From Roseomonas genomospecies 6 (GTDB taxonomy: Bacteria > Pseudomonadota > Alphaproteobacteria > Azospirillales > Azospirillaceae), in the NCBI RefSeq assembly GCF_008365375.1, contig NZ_QOKW01000010.1:124001-188000 (forward strand): a stretch of 64,000 bases of DNA. The letters are read 5' to 3'. The notes beneath the pieces were generated by a model. It did not search any database. It was not told the origin of the DNA and saw only the letters and a list, made by a program, of their open reading frames with translations. Shown here piece by piece: positions 1 to 8,623 of the stretch; position 1 is the stretch's first letter, and each line of letters begins with the position of its first letter. A program made the position numbers and the translations under genes.

Positions 1-76
1 GCTGGACATCCCACAGGCCGCCTTCTCCGGCCGGCCCGCCTTCAGCACCCTCTACCGCTCCGGCGGAACCGTCTGA
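1..76 (+). CDS. C-terminal end of an unidentified upstream protein
   Basis: Only the last 24 codons of a reading frame are inside the window, starting in frame at base 2 and ending with TGA at 74-76. The residues end in a short Ser/Gly/Thr-rich tail (LYRSGGTV). Codon third positions are GC-rich like the neighbouring genes, and the next gene starts only 7 bases downstream on the same strand, so co-transcription with the FemAB-like gene is likely. The fragment is too short to name a family. Confidence 0.55.
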   Translation, partial: LDIPQAAFSGRPAFSTLYRSGGTV

Positions 77-83
77 GGTCGGT

Positions 84-1343
84 ATGACCGTTACCGAGAA
101 CGCTTCCAAAAAAACGATCGCCGTGAACTCCAGTGGAGAATCCCCAATGTACACCGACGCGCTTGGCGGCGATGTCCTGTGCCCCACGTCGTCCGTCGAG
201 ATCGACCGGGTCGACCGCAGCGGCTGGTACGCCATCCTGGATGGCTTCGACGACGCCAACATCTTCCAGACCTGGGATTATGGCCGAATCGCCCACGCCG
301 GGCGCGAGCTGAGCCACCTCGTCGTGCGGCGCGACGGGCAACCGGTGGCTGCGGTCCAGGTGTTGCTGCGCCGCGTGCCGGGAATCGGCGGCCTGGCGCT
401 GGTCATGTGGGGTCCGATGTGGCACCCGCGCGGCAAGGGGCCGGACCACGCCGCCCTGACGACCGCGCTCCACGCGCTGAAGGCGGAATACGCGGACCGG
501 CGCGGCCTGCTGCTGCGCCTGCTGCCCCACGTCTCCCAGGAGGATGGCGAGGCGGTGACGGCGGCGCTCGGCACGCTGGGAATGCTGCCGCAGGAGCGGG
601 CACCCTACCGCACCTTCATCACCGACCTGACGCCGGACGAGCCGGGCCTGCGTTCGAACCTGTCCCACCATTGGCGGCGCGGGCTGAACAAGGCCGAGCG
701 GATGGGGATCGAAGTCGTCGAGGGCTCCCACACCGACCTGCTGGAAACCATCGACGACATCTTCGTGGAGACGCAGCGCCGCAAGGGCTTCAAGGCCTAC
801 GACAGCCGGACCTTCACCCGGATCAACGAGGCGCTGCCGACGCGGCACAAGATGCGCGCCTTCCTTGCCCTGCACGAGGGGCGGCCCGTGGCCGGCGTGG
901 TCGTGTCGCTGTTCGGGACCACCGGGCAGATGCAGAACTCCGCCACGCTGGAGGCCGGTCTGCGGGTGAACGCCGCCTACCTGCTGCAATGGCGGGCGAT
1001 GCTGTGGATCAAGGCCAACGGCGGCTTGCGCTACGATCTGCACGGGGTGAACGCCCAGACCAACCCCGGAGTCTACCAGTTCAAGCGCGGCCTTGCCGGT
1101 AAGAAGCCGGTCGAGACGCTCCACATCGGCACCTTCGAAACGCCCGGTCCCCTGCCCAGCCGCCTGCTGGTCCATGGCGGCGAATCGATGCGCGCCCTTT
1201 CCGTCCGCTGGAAGATGCAGGCCGTCGAGATGGCGAACCGGCTGCGCAATCGGAAGCCGGATCAGCCCGCTCCCGCCCCGGCTGACGACTTGGATGCTCC
1301 TGAAACCGCCGTTCTGGCCAAGGCGCCGACCGGCCAGGCGTGA
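84..1343 (+). CDS. FemAB/FemX-like GNAT-fold acyltransferase
   Basis: A 419-residue protein resembling the lipid II:glycine glycyltransferase / FemAB superfamily, whose double GNAT-like domains transfer aminoacyl or acyl groups to cell-wall precursors or polysaccharides. Support comes from the N-terminal half, where FQTWDYGRIA resembles the FQTPEW signature of the family, and from the second half, with HHWRRGLNKAERMGIEV and the C-terminal YDLHGVNAQTNPGVYQFKRG, the typical closing strand. It has no signal peptide or membrane segment. GAGG sits seven bases before the ATG at 84. A second ATG at 147 has its own GGAG nine bases upstream and would remove 21 residues, so the start is uncertain. In Gram-negatives these proteins are often polysaccharide-related rather than peptidoglycan-bridge enzymes; the substrate is unknown. 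Confidence 0.75.
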   Translation: MTVTENASKKTIAVNSSGESPMYTDALGGDVLCPTSSVEIDRVDRSGWYAILDGFDDANIFQTWDYGRIAHAGRELSHLVVRRDGQPVAAVQVLLRRVPGIGGLALVMWGPMWHPRGKGPDHAALTTALHALKAEYADRRGLLLRLLPHVSQEDGEAVTAALGTLGMLPQERAPYRTFITDLTPDEPGLRSNLSHHWRRGLNKAERMGIEVVEGSHTDLLETIDDIFVETQRRKGFKAYDSRTFTRINEALPTRHKMRAFLALHEGRPVAGVVVSLFGTTGQMQNSATLEAGLRVNAAYLLQWRAMLWIKANGGLRYDLHGVNAQTNPGVYQFKRGLAGKKPVETLHIGTFETPGPLPSRLLVHGGESMRALSVRWKMQAVEMANRLRNRKPDQPAPAPADDLDAPETAVLAKAPTGQA

Positions 1344-1392
1344 AGCCGCCCCCACCGCCGTGCTAGGATCGGCCGGGAACGGAGGCCGATCC

Positions 1393-2433
1393 ATGACCAG
1401 CATTCCCCTGATGATGCAGGAGGCCGCAACCGCCCCCGCGGCGGTGCGGCGCCTGCTGGACCACGACGCCGGGGCGGTGGCCGCCCTCGCCGACCGGCTG
1501 CGGGCCGTTCCGCCGCCCTTCGCGATGACCATCGCGCGGGGCAGCAGCGACCACGCCGCCGGCTACGCCCGCTACCTGTTCGAAACGGCGCTGGGACTGG
1601 TCACCGCCTCGGCGGCGCCCTCCGTGGTGACGGCCTACGGGGCGGAGCTGCGGGTGAAGGACGCCTTCGTCCTCGCCATCTCCCAATCGGGCCAGAGCCC
1701 CGACCTGTTGCGGGTCGCGGAGACGGCGCGGGCGGGCGGCGCCCTGACGGCGGCTCTGGTCAACGCGGCGGACTCGCCGCTGGCGGAGCGGGTCGCCCAT
1801 CCCCTGCCTCTGCACGCCGGGCCGGAATTGAGCGTCGCCGCGACCAAGAGCTTCGTCGCCAGCCTCGCCGCCATCGCCCGCCTGACCGCCGTCTGGACCG
1901 CCGACGCGGCGCTTCTCGACGCCCTTCCACATCTGCCCGGGCGGCTGGAGCGGGCCGGCGCCGCGGACTGGTCGGCGGCGCAGCCGGTGCTGGAGGAGGT
2001 GCCGAGCCTGCTGATCGTCGCGCGCGGCCGCAGCTATCCCATCGCGCAGGAAATGGCGCTGAAGTTCAAGGAGACCGCCGCCACCCACGCCGAACCCTTC
2101 AGCGCGGCGGAGGTGATGCACGGCCCGATGGCCCTGGTGGAGCCGGGTTTTCCGGTGCTGGTCGTGGCGGTGCGGGACGAGACGCTGGACGGCGTGCTGG
2201 ACAGCGCCCGCGCGCTGAAGCGGGCCGGCGCCCATCTGCTGGTCGCCTCCGCCGACGAGCGGGCGCTCGATCTGGCCGACACGCCCCTGCCGCTGCCGCC
2301 GCCGCTGCACCCGGCGCTGGACCCCATCGCGGCGATCCAGGCCTTCTACCCCTTCATGGCCCGGTTCGCGGTGGCGCGCGGCTTCGATCCCGACCGTCCC
2401 CGCCATTTGCGCAAGGTGACGAAAACGGTCTGA
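1393..2433 (+). CDS. SIS-domain sugar-phosphate isomerase (GlmS isomerase-like)
   Basis: A 346-residue cytosolic protein with two SIS domains, equivalent to the isomerase half of glucosamine-6-phosphate synthase without the glutaminase half. The first domain carries ARGSSDHAAGYARY and AISQSGQSPDLL, the phosphosugar-binding loops. The second carries VARGRSYPIAQEMALKFKETA and AEVMHGPMALVE, which are typical of this family, including the HGP segment. The C-terminus ends in RHLRKVTKTV, like GlmS (PRNLAKSVTVE). The ATG at 1393 is preceded by GGAGG and gives the family N-terminus; the frame is open further upstream but overlaps the preceding gene. The likely reaction is amino-sugar-phosphate deaminase/isomerase (NagB-II or AgaS type). 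Its position after the FemAB-like gene suggests an amino-sugar role, but that is inference. Confidence 0.85.
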   Translation: MTSIPLMMQEAATAPAAVRRLLDHDAGAVAALADRLRAVPPPFAMTIARGSSDHAAGYARYLFETALGLVTASAAPSVVTAYGAELRVKDAFVLAISQSGQSPDLLRVAETARAGGALTAALVNAADSPLAERVAHPLPLHAGPELSVAATKSFVASLAAIARLTAVWTADAALLDALPHLPGRLERAGAADWSAAQPVLEEVPSLLIVARGRSYPIAQEMALKFKETAATHAEPFSAAEVMHGPMALVEPGFPVLVVAVRDETLDGVLDSARALKRAGAHLLVASADERALDLADTPLPLPPPLHPALDPIAAIQAFYPFMARFAVARGFDPDRPRHLRKVTKTV

Positions 2434-2554
2434 GAGTACCTCGAATTCGCGGTGATCATTTCGGCGCCGCCGCCACCCCCCGTTGACGCGCACGGACCGG
2501 CTCGCGCTACGCTTGCCGGAAACACGGCTCGGCAGCAAAAGGCGGGACAGCGGC

Positions 2555-3775
2555 ATGACCAATGGAATCGGTGCGGACGACCTTCTGCGGTTCGAAAGTC
2601 TGGGCGACAATTGCGAGTTCGGCTTCGTCCTGCGCCGGCTGTCCTGCGAGGCGGGAAGCCTGTTCCGCTGGGCCTCGATGAAGCCCGACCAGCTTCTGGC
2701 GAAGCTGCGGGCGGGGTTCGCGGGCATGTACCGGTTCGAGAACCTGTCGCCGCTGCGCACCGGCATGGTGCTGGATTCCGCCTACGGCATCGGCTGGCAC
2801 AGCGACATGAAGTCCGATGTGACCGGCGGGCGGTTGGTCTTCCGCGACGACGAGCCGACACGGCGCGCCCTGCACCGCCGGGAGATCCGCAAGATCCAGT
2901 ATCTCCAGGCCAAGTTCACCGCACGGGCGGCGATGGGGGGAGTGATCTTCGTCGTGAAGTCGAATCCCGGCATCGCCCCGGCCACCATCGACGGGCTTTA
3001 CGACGCGCTGGCCGCCCTGGCGGGCCACGACGACTTCGCCCTGCTGGAGGTGCAGGCGACGAACGACCCCGCCCGCATCGGCGGCGTGGAATGGCGGCGG
3101 CCCGGCCTGATGCGCGGCTATGTCACCCGCTTCGCCCCCTATCACCGGGCGGACGACATCGACGCGGCGGCGTGGTTCTCCGTCGTCCAGGGCGCGCTGC
3201 GCCTGTTCCCCTGCGGCGACTGGGCGAAGCGCCACGCCGCCCTGCGCATCGGCACTCCGGACGCGCTGGTGCAGCTCCGCTTTCCCCTCGGTCCGGACCA
3301 GGACATCAGCAAGCCCGTCATGGGCGATCTGCGCGCCGGGACCGTCCGCCTGCTGAACGGCAACAACTGGTGCCGCCCCTATGAGGGCCTGTTCCGCCTG
3401 CACGGCCCCGATCCGGAACATCCCGGCACGACGCTGCGCTGGACGGGGGTGCACGCGCCCGGCCCCTTCCATCTCGGTGCCACCCTGCGCTGCCCCTTGC
3501 GCGACTCCGTCCCGCTCCGCGTCGTCGCGACCATCGCCACGGTGGATGGGGCGACGTTGGCCGAGGAGCGGTTCGAGGTGCGTCCCGGCCGGGCAACCGA
3601 CCTCGTGCTGGACGCGCCCGCAGCGAAGAGTGCCCTGGCCATCGAATTGACCGTGAACGCCGTGCGTCCTCTGGCCGAGGGGGAGCGCGCCGTGCTGGAC
3701 TTGTCGCCGCCGGCCCTGCACCCGGAGCAGGTTCCCGCCGTCACCCTGCCGCCCGCTTCGGCGAAGGCCGCGTGA
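2555..3775 (+). CDS. DUF1796-like protein, possible papain-fold cysteine peptidase
   Basis: A 406-residue protein. Its first 60 residues read SLGDNCEFGFVLRR followed by SLFRWA, closely resembling DUF1796 family openings, in which a Cys and a downstream His are proposed catalytic residues. A candidate His is in GIGWHSDMKS. The C-terminal 130 residues look like a beta-rich accessory domain and contain no recognised motif. The start at 2555 removes 24 Arg-rich residues that lack family resemblance. The stop codon overlaps the GTG start of the SGNH hydrolase by four bases, so the two are probably translated together. DUF1796 members often sit in polysaccharide or glycosyltransferase contexts; enzymatic activity here is unproven. 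Confidence 0.6.
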   Translation: MTNGIGADDLLRFESLGDNCEFGFVLRRLSCEAGSLFRWASMKPDQLLAKLRAGFAGMYRFENLSPLRTGMVLDSAYGIGWHSDMKSDVTGGRLVFRDDEPTRRALHRREIRKIQYLQAKFTARAAMGGVIFVVKSNPGIAPATIDGLYDALAALAGHDDFALLEVQATNDPARIGGVEWRRPGLMRGYVTRFAPYHRADDIDAAAWFSVVQGALRLFPCGDWAKRHAALRIGTPDALVQLRFPLGPDQDISKPVMGDLRAGTVRLLNGNNWCRPYEGLFRLHGPDPEHPGTTLRWTGVHAPGPFHLGATLRCPLRDSVPLRVVATIATVDGATLAEERFEVRPGRATDLVLDAPAAKSALAIELTVNAVRPLAEGERAVLDLSPPALHPEQVPAVTLPPASAKAA

Positions 3776-4449
3776 AACGGCTCCACCGCGCGGGATGGGC
3801 CGGGGTCGCCGCGCTGCTGGCATTCCTGGCCATCCCGGCGCAGGGCGAAGCGGCCATCGGGCCACGCACGCTGCCGCCCTATCCGGACTGGCTGATGCGG
3901 CGCATGGAAACGCTACGGCAACAGGACCCGAAGGCGATGCTGCTGGGGGATTCCCTGATCGCCGGCTGGCCGCCCGACCTTGCCCGCCGTCTGTTCGATG
4001 CCGAGCCGATGAATTTCGGGGCCGGTGGGGACACGACGGGAAACCTGCTCTGGCGGGTGCGGCAGTCCTTCGGGCTGGGCATGGGGCTGGAGTCCGCGCT
4101 GATCCTGATCGGAACGAACGACCTGCCGAAGCGCTCCGCCGTGGAGATCGCCGCTTCCATCGAGACCATCGCAACGGACGTGAGGCGCTTCGCCCCCGGC
4201 GCCTGCGTCACGCTGCTCACCCTGCTCCCCCGGCGCGACGGCAACGCCGCCTTCGCCGAGCGCATCGCGGAGGTGAACTGGCGGCTGGCCGCCCTTGCCG
4301 GCCCCGGCCTGCGCGTTGTGGACGCCCATGGTCCGCTGCGCGACGCCTGTCCGGCGGAGGGCGCCTGCCCGCTCTACAAGGACCCGGTGCATCCGACGCG
4401 CGCGGGCTACGAGCGGCTGACCGCCGCCATCGGCAAGGCCGCCTGCTAG
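3772..4449 (+). CDS. Secreted SGNH/GDSL hydrolase
   Basis: A 225-residue exported esterase or lipase-type hydrolase. The N-terminus is a signal peptide (KRLHRAG followed by a hydrophobic stretch, cleavage likely near AQG-EAA). All four SGNH blocks are present: LLGDSLIAGW (Ser nucleophile), GAGGDTTGN (Gly), IGTNDL (Asn) and DPVHPTRAGYERL (Asp and His). It starts with GTG at 3772, four bases inside the preceding DUF1796-like gene. Family members remove acyl groups from carbohydrates or lipids. Coupling to the DUF1796-like protein suggests a joint role in modifying an envelope glycan, which is inference. Confidence 0.85.
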   Translation: MKRLHRAGWAGVAALLAFLAIPAQGEAAIGPRTLPPYPDWLMRRMETLRQQDPKAMLLGDSLIAGWPPDLARRLFDAEPMNFGAGGDTTGNLLWRVRQSFGLGMGLESALILIGTNDLPKRSAVEIAASIETIATDVRRFAPGACVTLLTLLPRRDGNAAFAERIAEVNWRLAALAGPGLRVVDAHGPLRDACPAEGACPLYKDPVHPTRAGYERLTAAIGKAAC

Positions 4450-4468
4450 AAAGTTGCCAGAAAGATGT

Positions 4469-4487
4469 CGAAGCCGGCGGGGCTTCG
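4469..4487. terminator. Short hairpin between SGNH hydrolase and RNA methyltransferase genes
   Basis: A perfect 7-bp stem (CGAAGCC with GGCTTCG) and 5-base loop lie 20 bases after the SGNH stop and 15 bases before the methyltransferase start. There is no T-tract, so it is weak as an intrinsic terminator and could simply be an mRNA stability or processing element. Confidence 0.3.
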
Positions 4488-4502
4488 GGATATCTAGGGG
4501 CC

Positions 4503-5645
4503 ATGACCAGCGACACCGCCGCCGCCGACCGTACCGGCACCGATTTCGAGATCTTCATCGTCACCGCGCCGGGCCTGGAATCGGTGCTCTGCGAGGAGGT
4601 GAAGGCCAAGGGCTTCCGCGACGCCACCGCCATCAAGGGCGGCGTCACCGTCCGCGGCGGCTGGCCGGAGGTCTGGCGGGCGAACCTGGAGCTGCGCGGG
4701 GCGACCCGCGTGTTGGCCCGCGTCGCCTCCTTCCGCGCCTTCCACCTCGCCCAACTCGACAAGCGGGCGCGCCGGGTGCCCTGGGCCGAGTTCCTGCGCC
4801 CCGATGTGCCGGTCCGCGTCGAGGCGTCCTGCAAGGGCTCGCGCATCTACCATGCCGGGGCCACCGCCCAGCGCATCGAGCGCGCCATCACCGAAGAACT
4901 CGGCGCCCCCATCTCCGCCGAGGCCGAGGTCTCCATCAAGGCCCGCATCGACGACGACCTGTGCACCATCAGCGTCGACGCGTCGGGCGAGTCCCTGCAC
5001 AAGCGCGGCCACAAGGAGGAAATCCACAAGGCCCCGCTGCGCGAGACGCTGGCCGCCCTGTTCCTGCGGCATTGCGGCTTCGACGGGACGGAGCCGGTGG
5101 TCGATCCGATGTGCGGGTCCGGCACCTTCGTGATCGAGGCGGCGGAGATCGCCGCTGGCCTGCACCCCGGACGCAGCCGCCGCTTCGCCTTCGAACGGCT
5201 CGCCTCCTTCGACGACGCAGCGTGGCAGGCGATGCGTTCGGCGGGTGGTGTGGGCGCCGCGCCCGCCGTCCGCTTCCACGGCAGCGACCGCGACGGCGGA
5301 GCCATCGCCATGAGCCGCGCCAACGCGGAACGCGCGGGCGTCGCCGCTTTGACGGATTTCCAGAAGCACGCGGTCAGCGACCTGATGCCGCCGGAGGGAC
5401 CGCCGGGCCTCGTCATCGTCAACCCGCCCTACGGCGCGCGGATCGGCGAGAAGAAGCCGCTGTTCGCCCTCTACGGCGCGCTGGGGCAAACCCTGCTGTC
5501 GCGCTTTCCCGGCTGGCGGGTCGGGCTGGTCACCAACGAGGCGTCGCTCGCCCAGGCCACCGGCCTGCCTTTCCTGCCGAACGGCCCGTCGGTGTCGCAC
5601 GGCGGCCTGCGGGTGACGCTGCACAGCACCGCAGCACTTCCCTGA
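4503..5645 (+). CDS. THUMP-domain class I SAM-dependent RNA methyltransferase (RlmL/YpsC type)
   Basis: A 380-residue cytosolic enzyme predicted to methylate guanine N2 in 23S rRNA, as the N-terminal half of E. coli RlmL does. An N-terminal ferredoxin-like/THUMP region (about residues 15-170) starts with TAPGLESVLCEEVKA. The Rossmann methyltransferase follows with motif I DPMCGSGTFVIEAAEIA, an acidic motif GSDRDGGAI, and motif IV NPPYGARIG, typical of N2-guanine methyltransferases. The ATG at 4503 is the first that gives the family N-terminus; the frame is open upstream but overlaps the SGNH gene. It has no RlmK-like second methyltransferase domain, as is usual outside gammaproteobacteria. 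Confidence 0.88.
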   Translation: MTSDTAAADRTGTDFEIFIVTAPGLESVLCEEVKAKGFRDATAIKGGVTVRGGWPEVWRANLELRGATRVLARVASFRAFHLAQLDKRARRVPWAEFLRPDVPVRVEASCKGSRIYHAGATAQRIERAITEELGAPISAEAEVSIKARIDDDLCTISVDASGESLHKRGHKEEIHKAPLRETLAALFLRHCGFDGTEPVVDPMCGSGTFVIEAAEIAAGLHPGRSRRFAFERLASFDDAAWQAMRSAGGVGAAPAVRFHGSDRDGGAIAMSRANAERAGVAALTDFQKHAVSDLMPPEGPPGLVIVNPPYGARIGEKKPLFALYGALGQTLLSRFPGWRVGLVTNEASLAQATGLPFLPNGPSVSHGGLRVTLHSTAALP

Positions 5646-5673
5646 CCCCCTTCACGCCCCCATCTGCAAAGCC

Positions 5674-7776
5674 ATGCCCAACCGCACCGCCCCCCGTCTG
5701 CACGCCTCGGCCTGCCCGCACGATTGCCCCTCCACCTGCGCGCTGGAGGTCGAGGTCCTGGATGAGCGCCGCATCGGGCGCATCCGCGGGGCCGCGGACA
5801 ACAGCTACACCGCCGGGGTGATCTGCGCGAAGGTCGCCCGCTACGCCGAGCGGGTGCACCATCCCGACCGGCTGACCCAACCGCTGCGCCGCACCGGCCC
5901 CAAGGGCTCCGGCCAGTTCGAGCCGATCTCCTGGGAGGAGGCGCTGGACATCGTCGCCGACCGCTTCCTGGAGGCGGAACGGCGGCACGGTCCGGAGACG
6001 GTGTGGCCTTACTACTACGCGGGCACCATGGGGTTGGTGCAGCGCGATGGCATCAACCGGCTGCGCCACGCCCGGCGCTGGTCGGGCTTCTTCGCCACCA
6101 TCTGCACCAACCCGGCCTGGGCCGGCTGGCTCGCTGGCGCCGGCAAACTGGCCGGGGCCGACCCGCGGGAGATGGCGAAGTCCGACCTCGTGGTGATCTG
6201 GGGCACCAACGCGGTGTCCACCCAAGTCAACGTGATGACCCACGCGGTCCGCGCCCGGAAGGAGCGCGGGGCGAAGATCGCCGTGGTGGACGTCTACCGC
6301 ACCCCGACCATGGAGCAGGCGGACATCCCCCTGCTGATCCGTCCGGGCAGCGACGGGGCGCTGGCCTGCGCGGTGATGCATGTGCTGTTCCGCGACGGTC
6401 TGGCCGACCGCGCCTATCTCGCCAGCCACGCCGATGACCCCGCCGGGCTGGAGGCGCATCTCGCCAGCCGGACGCCGGAGTGGGCTGAATCCATCACCGG
6501 CCTGCCGGCGGCGGAGATCGAGGCCTTCGCCCGGCTGGTCGGGCGGACGCCGCGCAGCTATTTCCGGCTGGGCTACGGCTTCACCCGCTCTCGCAACGGG
6601 GCGGTGAACATGCACGCCGCCTCCTGCATCCCGGTGGTCAGCGGCGCCTGGAAGGTCGAGGGCGGCGGCGCCTTCCATTCCAACAGCGGCATCTACGGCT
6701 GGAACAAGACGCTGATCGAGGGGCTGGACCTGCGCGACCCGACCGTGCGGATGCTCGACCAGTCGCGGATCGGCCCGATCCTGGAGGGCGATCCGGACGC
6801 GCTGGCCGGCGGCCCGCCGGTGACGGCGCTGCTGATCCAGAACACCAACCCGGTGACCATCGCCCCCGATCAGGCCCGCGTGCGGCGCGGCTTCGCCCGC
6901 GACGACCTGTTCGTTTGCGTGCACGAGCAGTTCATGACCGAGACGGCGCGCATGGCCGACATCGTACTGCCCGCCACCATGTTCCTGGAGCATGACGATC
7001 TCTATCAGGCCGGCGGCAACCAGCACATCCTGTTCGGCCCGAAGCTGGTCGATCCGCCCGGCGCGTGCCGCCCCAACCACGCGGTCATCGGGGAATTGGC
7101 GCGGCGGCTGGGCAGCGACTCCCACCCCGGCTTCGCCATGACCGAGCGGGAGCTGATCGACGCCACGCTGCGCGCGTCCGGCCACGGCACGCTGGACACG
7201 CTGGAGGCGGCGCGCTTCCTCGACGTTCAGCCGGATTTCGAAACGGCGCATTTCGTGAAGGGCTTCCGCTGGCCGGACGGCAAGTTCCGGCTGAAGCCGG
7301 ACTGGCCCAAGGTGCCCTACGCCGCCCCGTCCACCTTCGGCCCGGTGGAGTCGATGCCCGGCTTCCCCGACCATTGGGCGGTGACGGAGGAGGCCGACGA
7401 GGCGCATCCCTTCCGGCTGGTCACCGCGCCGGCCCGCAACTTCCTGAACAGCAGCTTCACCGAAACCCCGACCTCCGCGGGGCGGGAGCGCCGCCCGAGC
7501 CTGATGCTGCACCCGGATGACGCGGCGGCGCTGGGAATCGCGGAGGGCGACCGGGTGGAGGCCGCCAACGGGCGCGGCTCCGTCCTTCTGCACGCCCGTC
7601 TGTTCGACGGGGTGCGCCGGGGCGTGGTCATCGCCGAATCCATCTGGCCCAACGCCGCGCACGAGGGCGGGCACGGCATCAACAGCCTGACCGGCGCCGA
7701 CCCGGTGGCCCCCTTCGGCGGCGCCGCCTTCCACGACAGCCATGTGCGCGTGCGGAAGGCGGCGTCTTCCGATTAA
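5674..7776 (+). CDS. Molybdopterin oxidoreductase with N-terminal [4Fe-4S] site
   Basis: A 700-residue catalytic subunit of the DMSO-reductase/formate-dehydrogenase superfamily. The N-terminus has a four-Cys cluster site (ACPHDCPSTCAL and the later GVICAKV), followed by the molybdopterin-binding core with PISWEEAL. ATICTNPAWAG holds a Cys at the region that usually carries the molybdenum ligand. Also present are VIWGTNAVSTQVN and the C-terminal molydopterin dinucleotide-binding domain (NFLNSSFTETP, then LMLHPDDAAALGI). It lacks a twin-arginine signal, so it should be cytoplasmic. No iron-sulfur or membrane subunit is adjacent. The overall pattern matches uncharacterised stand-alone molybdoenzymes rather than a specific reductase. 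Its stop overlaps the convergent Anbu stop at TTAA. Confidence 0.82.
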   Translation: MPNRTAPRLHASACPHDCPSTCALEVEVLDERRIGRIRGAADNSYTAGVICAKVARYAERVHHPDRLTQPLRRTGPKGSGQFEPISWEEALDIVADRFLEAERRHGPETVWPYYYAGTMGLVQRDGINRLRHARRWSGFFATICTNPAWAGWLAGAGKLAGADPREMAKSDLVVIWGTNAVSTQVNVMTHAVRARKERGAKIAVVDVYRTPTMEQADIPLLIRPGSDGALACAVMHVLFRDGLADRAYLASHADDPAGLEAHLASRTPEWAESITGLPAAEIEAFARLVGRTPRSYFRLGYGFTRSRNGAVNMHAASCIPVVSGAWKVEGGGAFHSNSGIYGWNKTLIEGLDLRDPTVRMLDQSRIGPILEGDPDALAGGPPVTALLIQNTNPVTIAPDQARVRRGFARDDLFVCVHEQFMTETARMADIVLPATMFLEHDDLYQAGGNQHILFGPKLVDPPGACRPNHAVIGELARRLGSDSHPGFAMTERELIDATLRASGHGTLDTLEAARFLDVQPDFETAHFVKGFRWPDGKFRLKPDWPKVPYAAPSTFGPVESMPGFPDHWAVTEEADEAHPFRLVTAPARNFLNSSFTETPTSAGRERRPSLMLHPDDAAALGIAEGDRVEAANGRGSVLLHARLFDGVRRGVVIAESIWPNAAHEGGHGINSLTGADPVAPFGGAAFHDSHVRVRKAASSD

Positions 7777-8507
7777 TCAGCCCATTTGGGCGGCGGAAGG
7801 GAGCGGAAGGCCTCGCGGAGCGCCTGGGACCAGCCGTCGCTGATCTCCTTGAAGCAGGGATCGTCCTCGCCGATCCGCCGCCGCGTCTCCAGCTTCAGCG
7901 AATCGCGGCGGTAGGCGATCAGGTCGAGCGGCAGCCCGACCGTCAGGTTGGAGCGCAGCGTGCTGTCCATCGAGATCAGCACCAGCTTCATCCCATCCTC
8001 GATCGGCGTGTCGTAGTTCAGCGCCCGGTCGAGGATCGGCTTGCCGTACTTGTGCTCCCCGATCTGGAAGAAGGCGGTGTCGGCGGTCGCCTCGATGAAG
8101 TTGCCGGCGGCGTAGACGTGGAACAGCCGCACCCGGTCCCCATGGATCTGGCCGCCCAGGATGATGGACAGGTCGAAATCCACCCGCTGTTCCTTCAGCG
8201 CGTTGCCGTCCCGTTTCCACACCTGACGGACGGCGGCGCCGACGAGCTGAGCCGCCTGGAACATGCCGGTCACGTTGGAGATGGTCCGGATTTCCCCGTC
8301 CAGCTCCACGCCTTCCTGGATCAGCGCGACCACCGACTGGGTCAGCGACAGGTTGCCCGCGGTCATCAGGGCGATCATGCGGTCGCCCGGCTCCTCGAAG
8401 ACATGCATCTTGCTGAAGATGGAGATGTGGTCCACGCCCGCGTTGGTGCGCGTGTCCGACAGCATCACCAGACCGTCCTTCAGATACAGGGCGACGCAAT
8501 AGGTCAT
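7773..8507 (-). CDS. Anbu (ancestral beta-subunit) proteasome-type peptidase
   Basis: A 244-residue Ntn-hydrolase-fold protein of the Anbu family, bacterial relatives of HslV and proteasome beta subunits. It begins MTYCVALYLKDGLVMLSDTR; the residue after Met is Thr, the expected N-terminal nucleophile, and DTRTNAGVDHIS matches the conserved beta-hairpin region. Later conserved segments include SIILGGQI, YAAGNFIEA and LISMDSTLRSNLTVGLP. The start at 8507 is preceded by GAGAGGA. The frame is open upstream but that part has no family similarity. Anbu usually lies beside genes for an alpha-E domain protein, an ATP-grasp protein and a transglutaminase; none is here, so this is a solitary copy. Two palindromes lie in its upstream region. 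Confidence 0.9.
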   Translation of the reverse strand: MTYCVALYLKDGLVMLSDTRTNAGVDHISIFSKMHVFEEPGDRMIALMTAGNLSLTQSVVALIQEGVELDGEIRTISNVTGMFQAAQLVGAAVRQVWKRDGNALKEQRVDFDLSIILGGQIHGDRVRLFHVYAAGNFIEATADTAFFQIGEHKYGKPILDRALNYDTPIEDGMKLVLISMDSTLRSNLTVGLPLDLIAYRRDSLKLETRRRIGEDDPCFKEISDGWSQALREAFRSLPPPKWAD

Positions 8508-8550
8508 GGCCCGTCCTCTCCCCTCCCAGCGAAGCCGGCCCGCTCCCACG

Positions 8551-8575
8551 AAAAAGGGCGGCTCGCCGGCCGCCC
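8551..8575 (-). terminator. Intrinsic terminator of the small Gln-rich protein gene
   Basis: Read on the minus strand, a perfect 7-bp GC stem (GGGCGGC with GCCGCCC, 6-base loop) is followed at once by TTTTT. It lies 83 bases after the stop of the 55-residue protein and just upstream of the Anbu start, so it should separate the two transcripts. Confidence 0.75.
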
Positions 8576-8581
8576 CACTGT

Positions 8582-8600
8582 ATGCCGAATAAGTCGGCAT
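8582..8600. promoter_or_regulatory. Perfect palindrome upstream of Anbu (7-5-7)
   Basis: ATGCCGA, five bases, TCGGCAT: a perfect 7-bp inverted repeat located 75-93 bases before the Anbu start and 58 bases after the small gene stop. Its size and symmetry fit a dimeric repressor operator; the regulator is unknown. Confidence 0.35.
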
Positions 8601-8623
8601 TCCGCAAACCCGTCGCACGGAAC

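Noticed and set aside
1093..1392. A 100-codon N-terminal extension of the SIS-domain protein
   Set aside because: It overlaps the FemAB-like gene, is Arg/Ser/Pro-rich, and the ATG at 1393 with GGAGG gives the normal family start.
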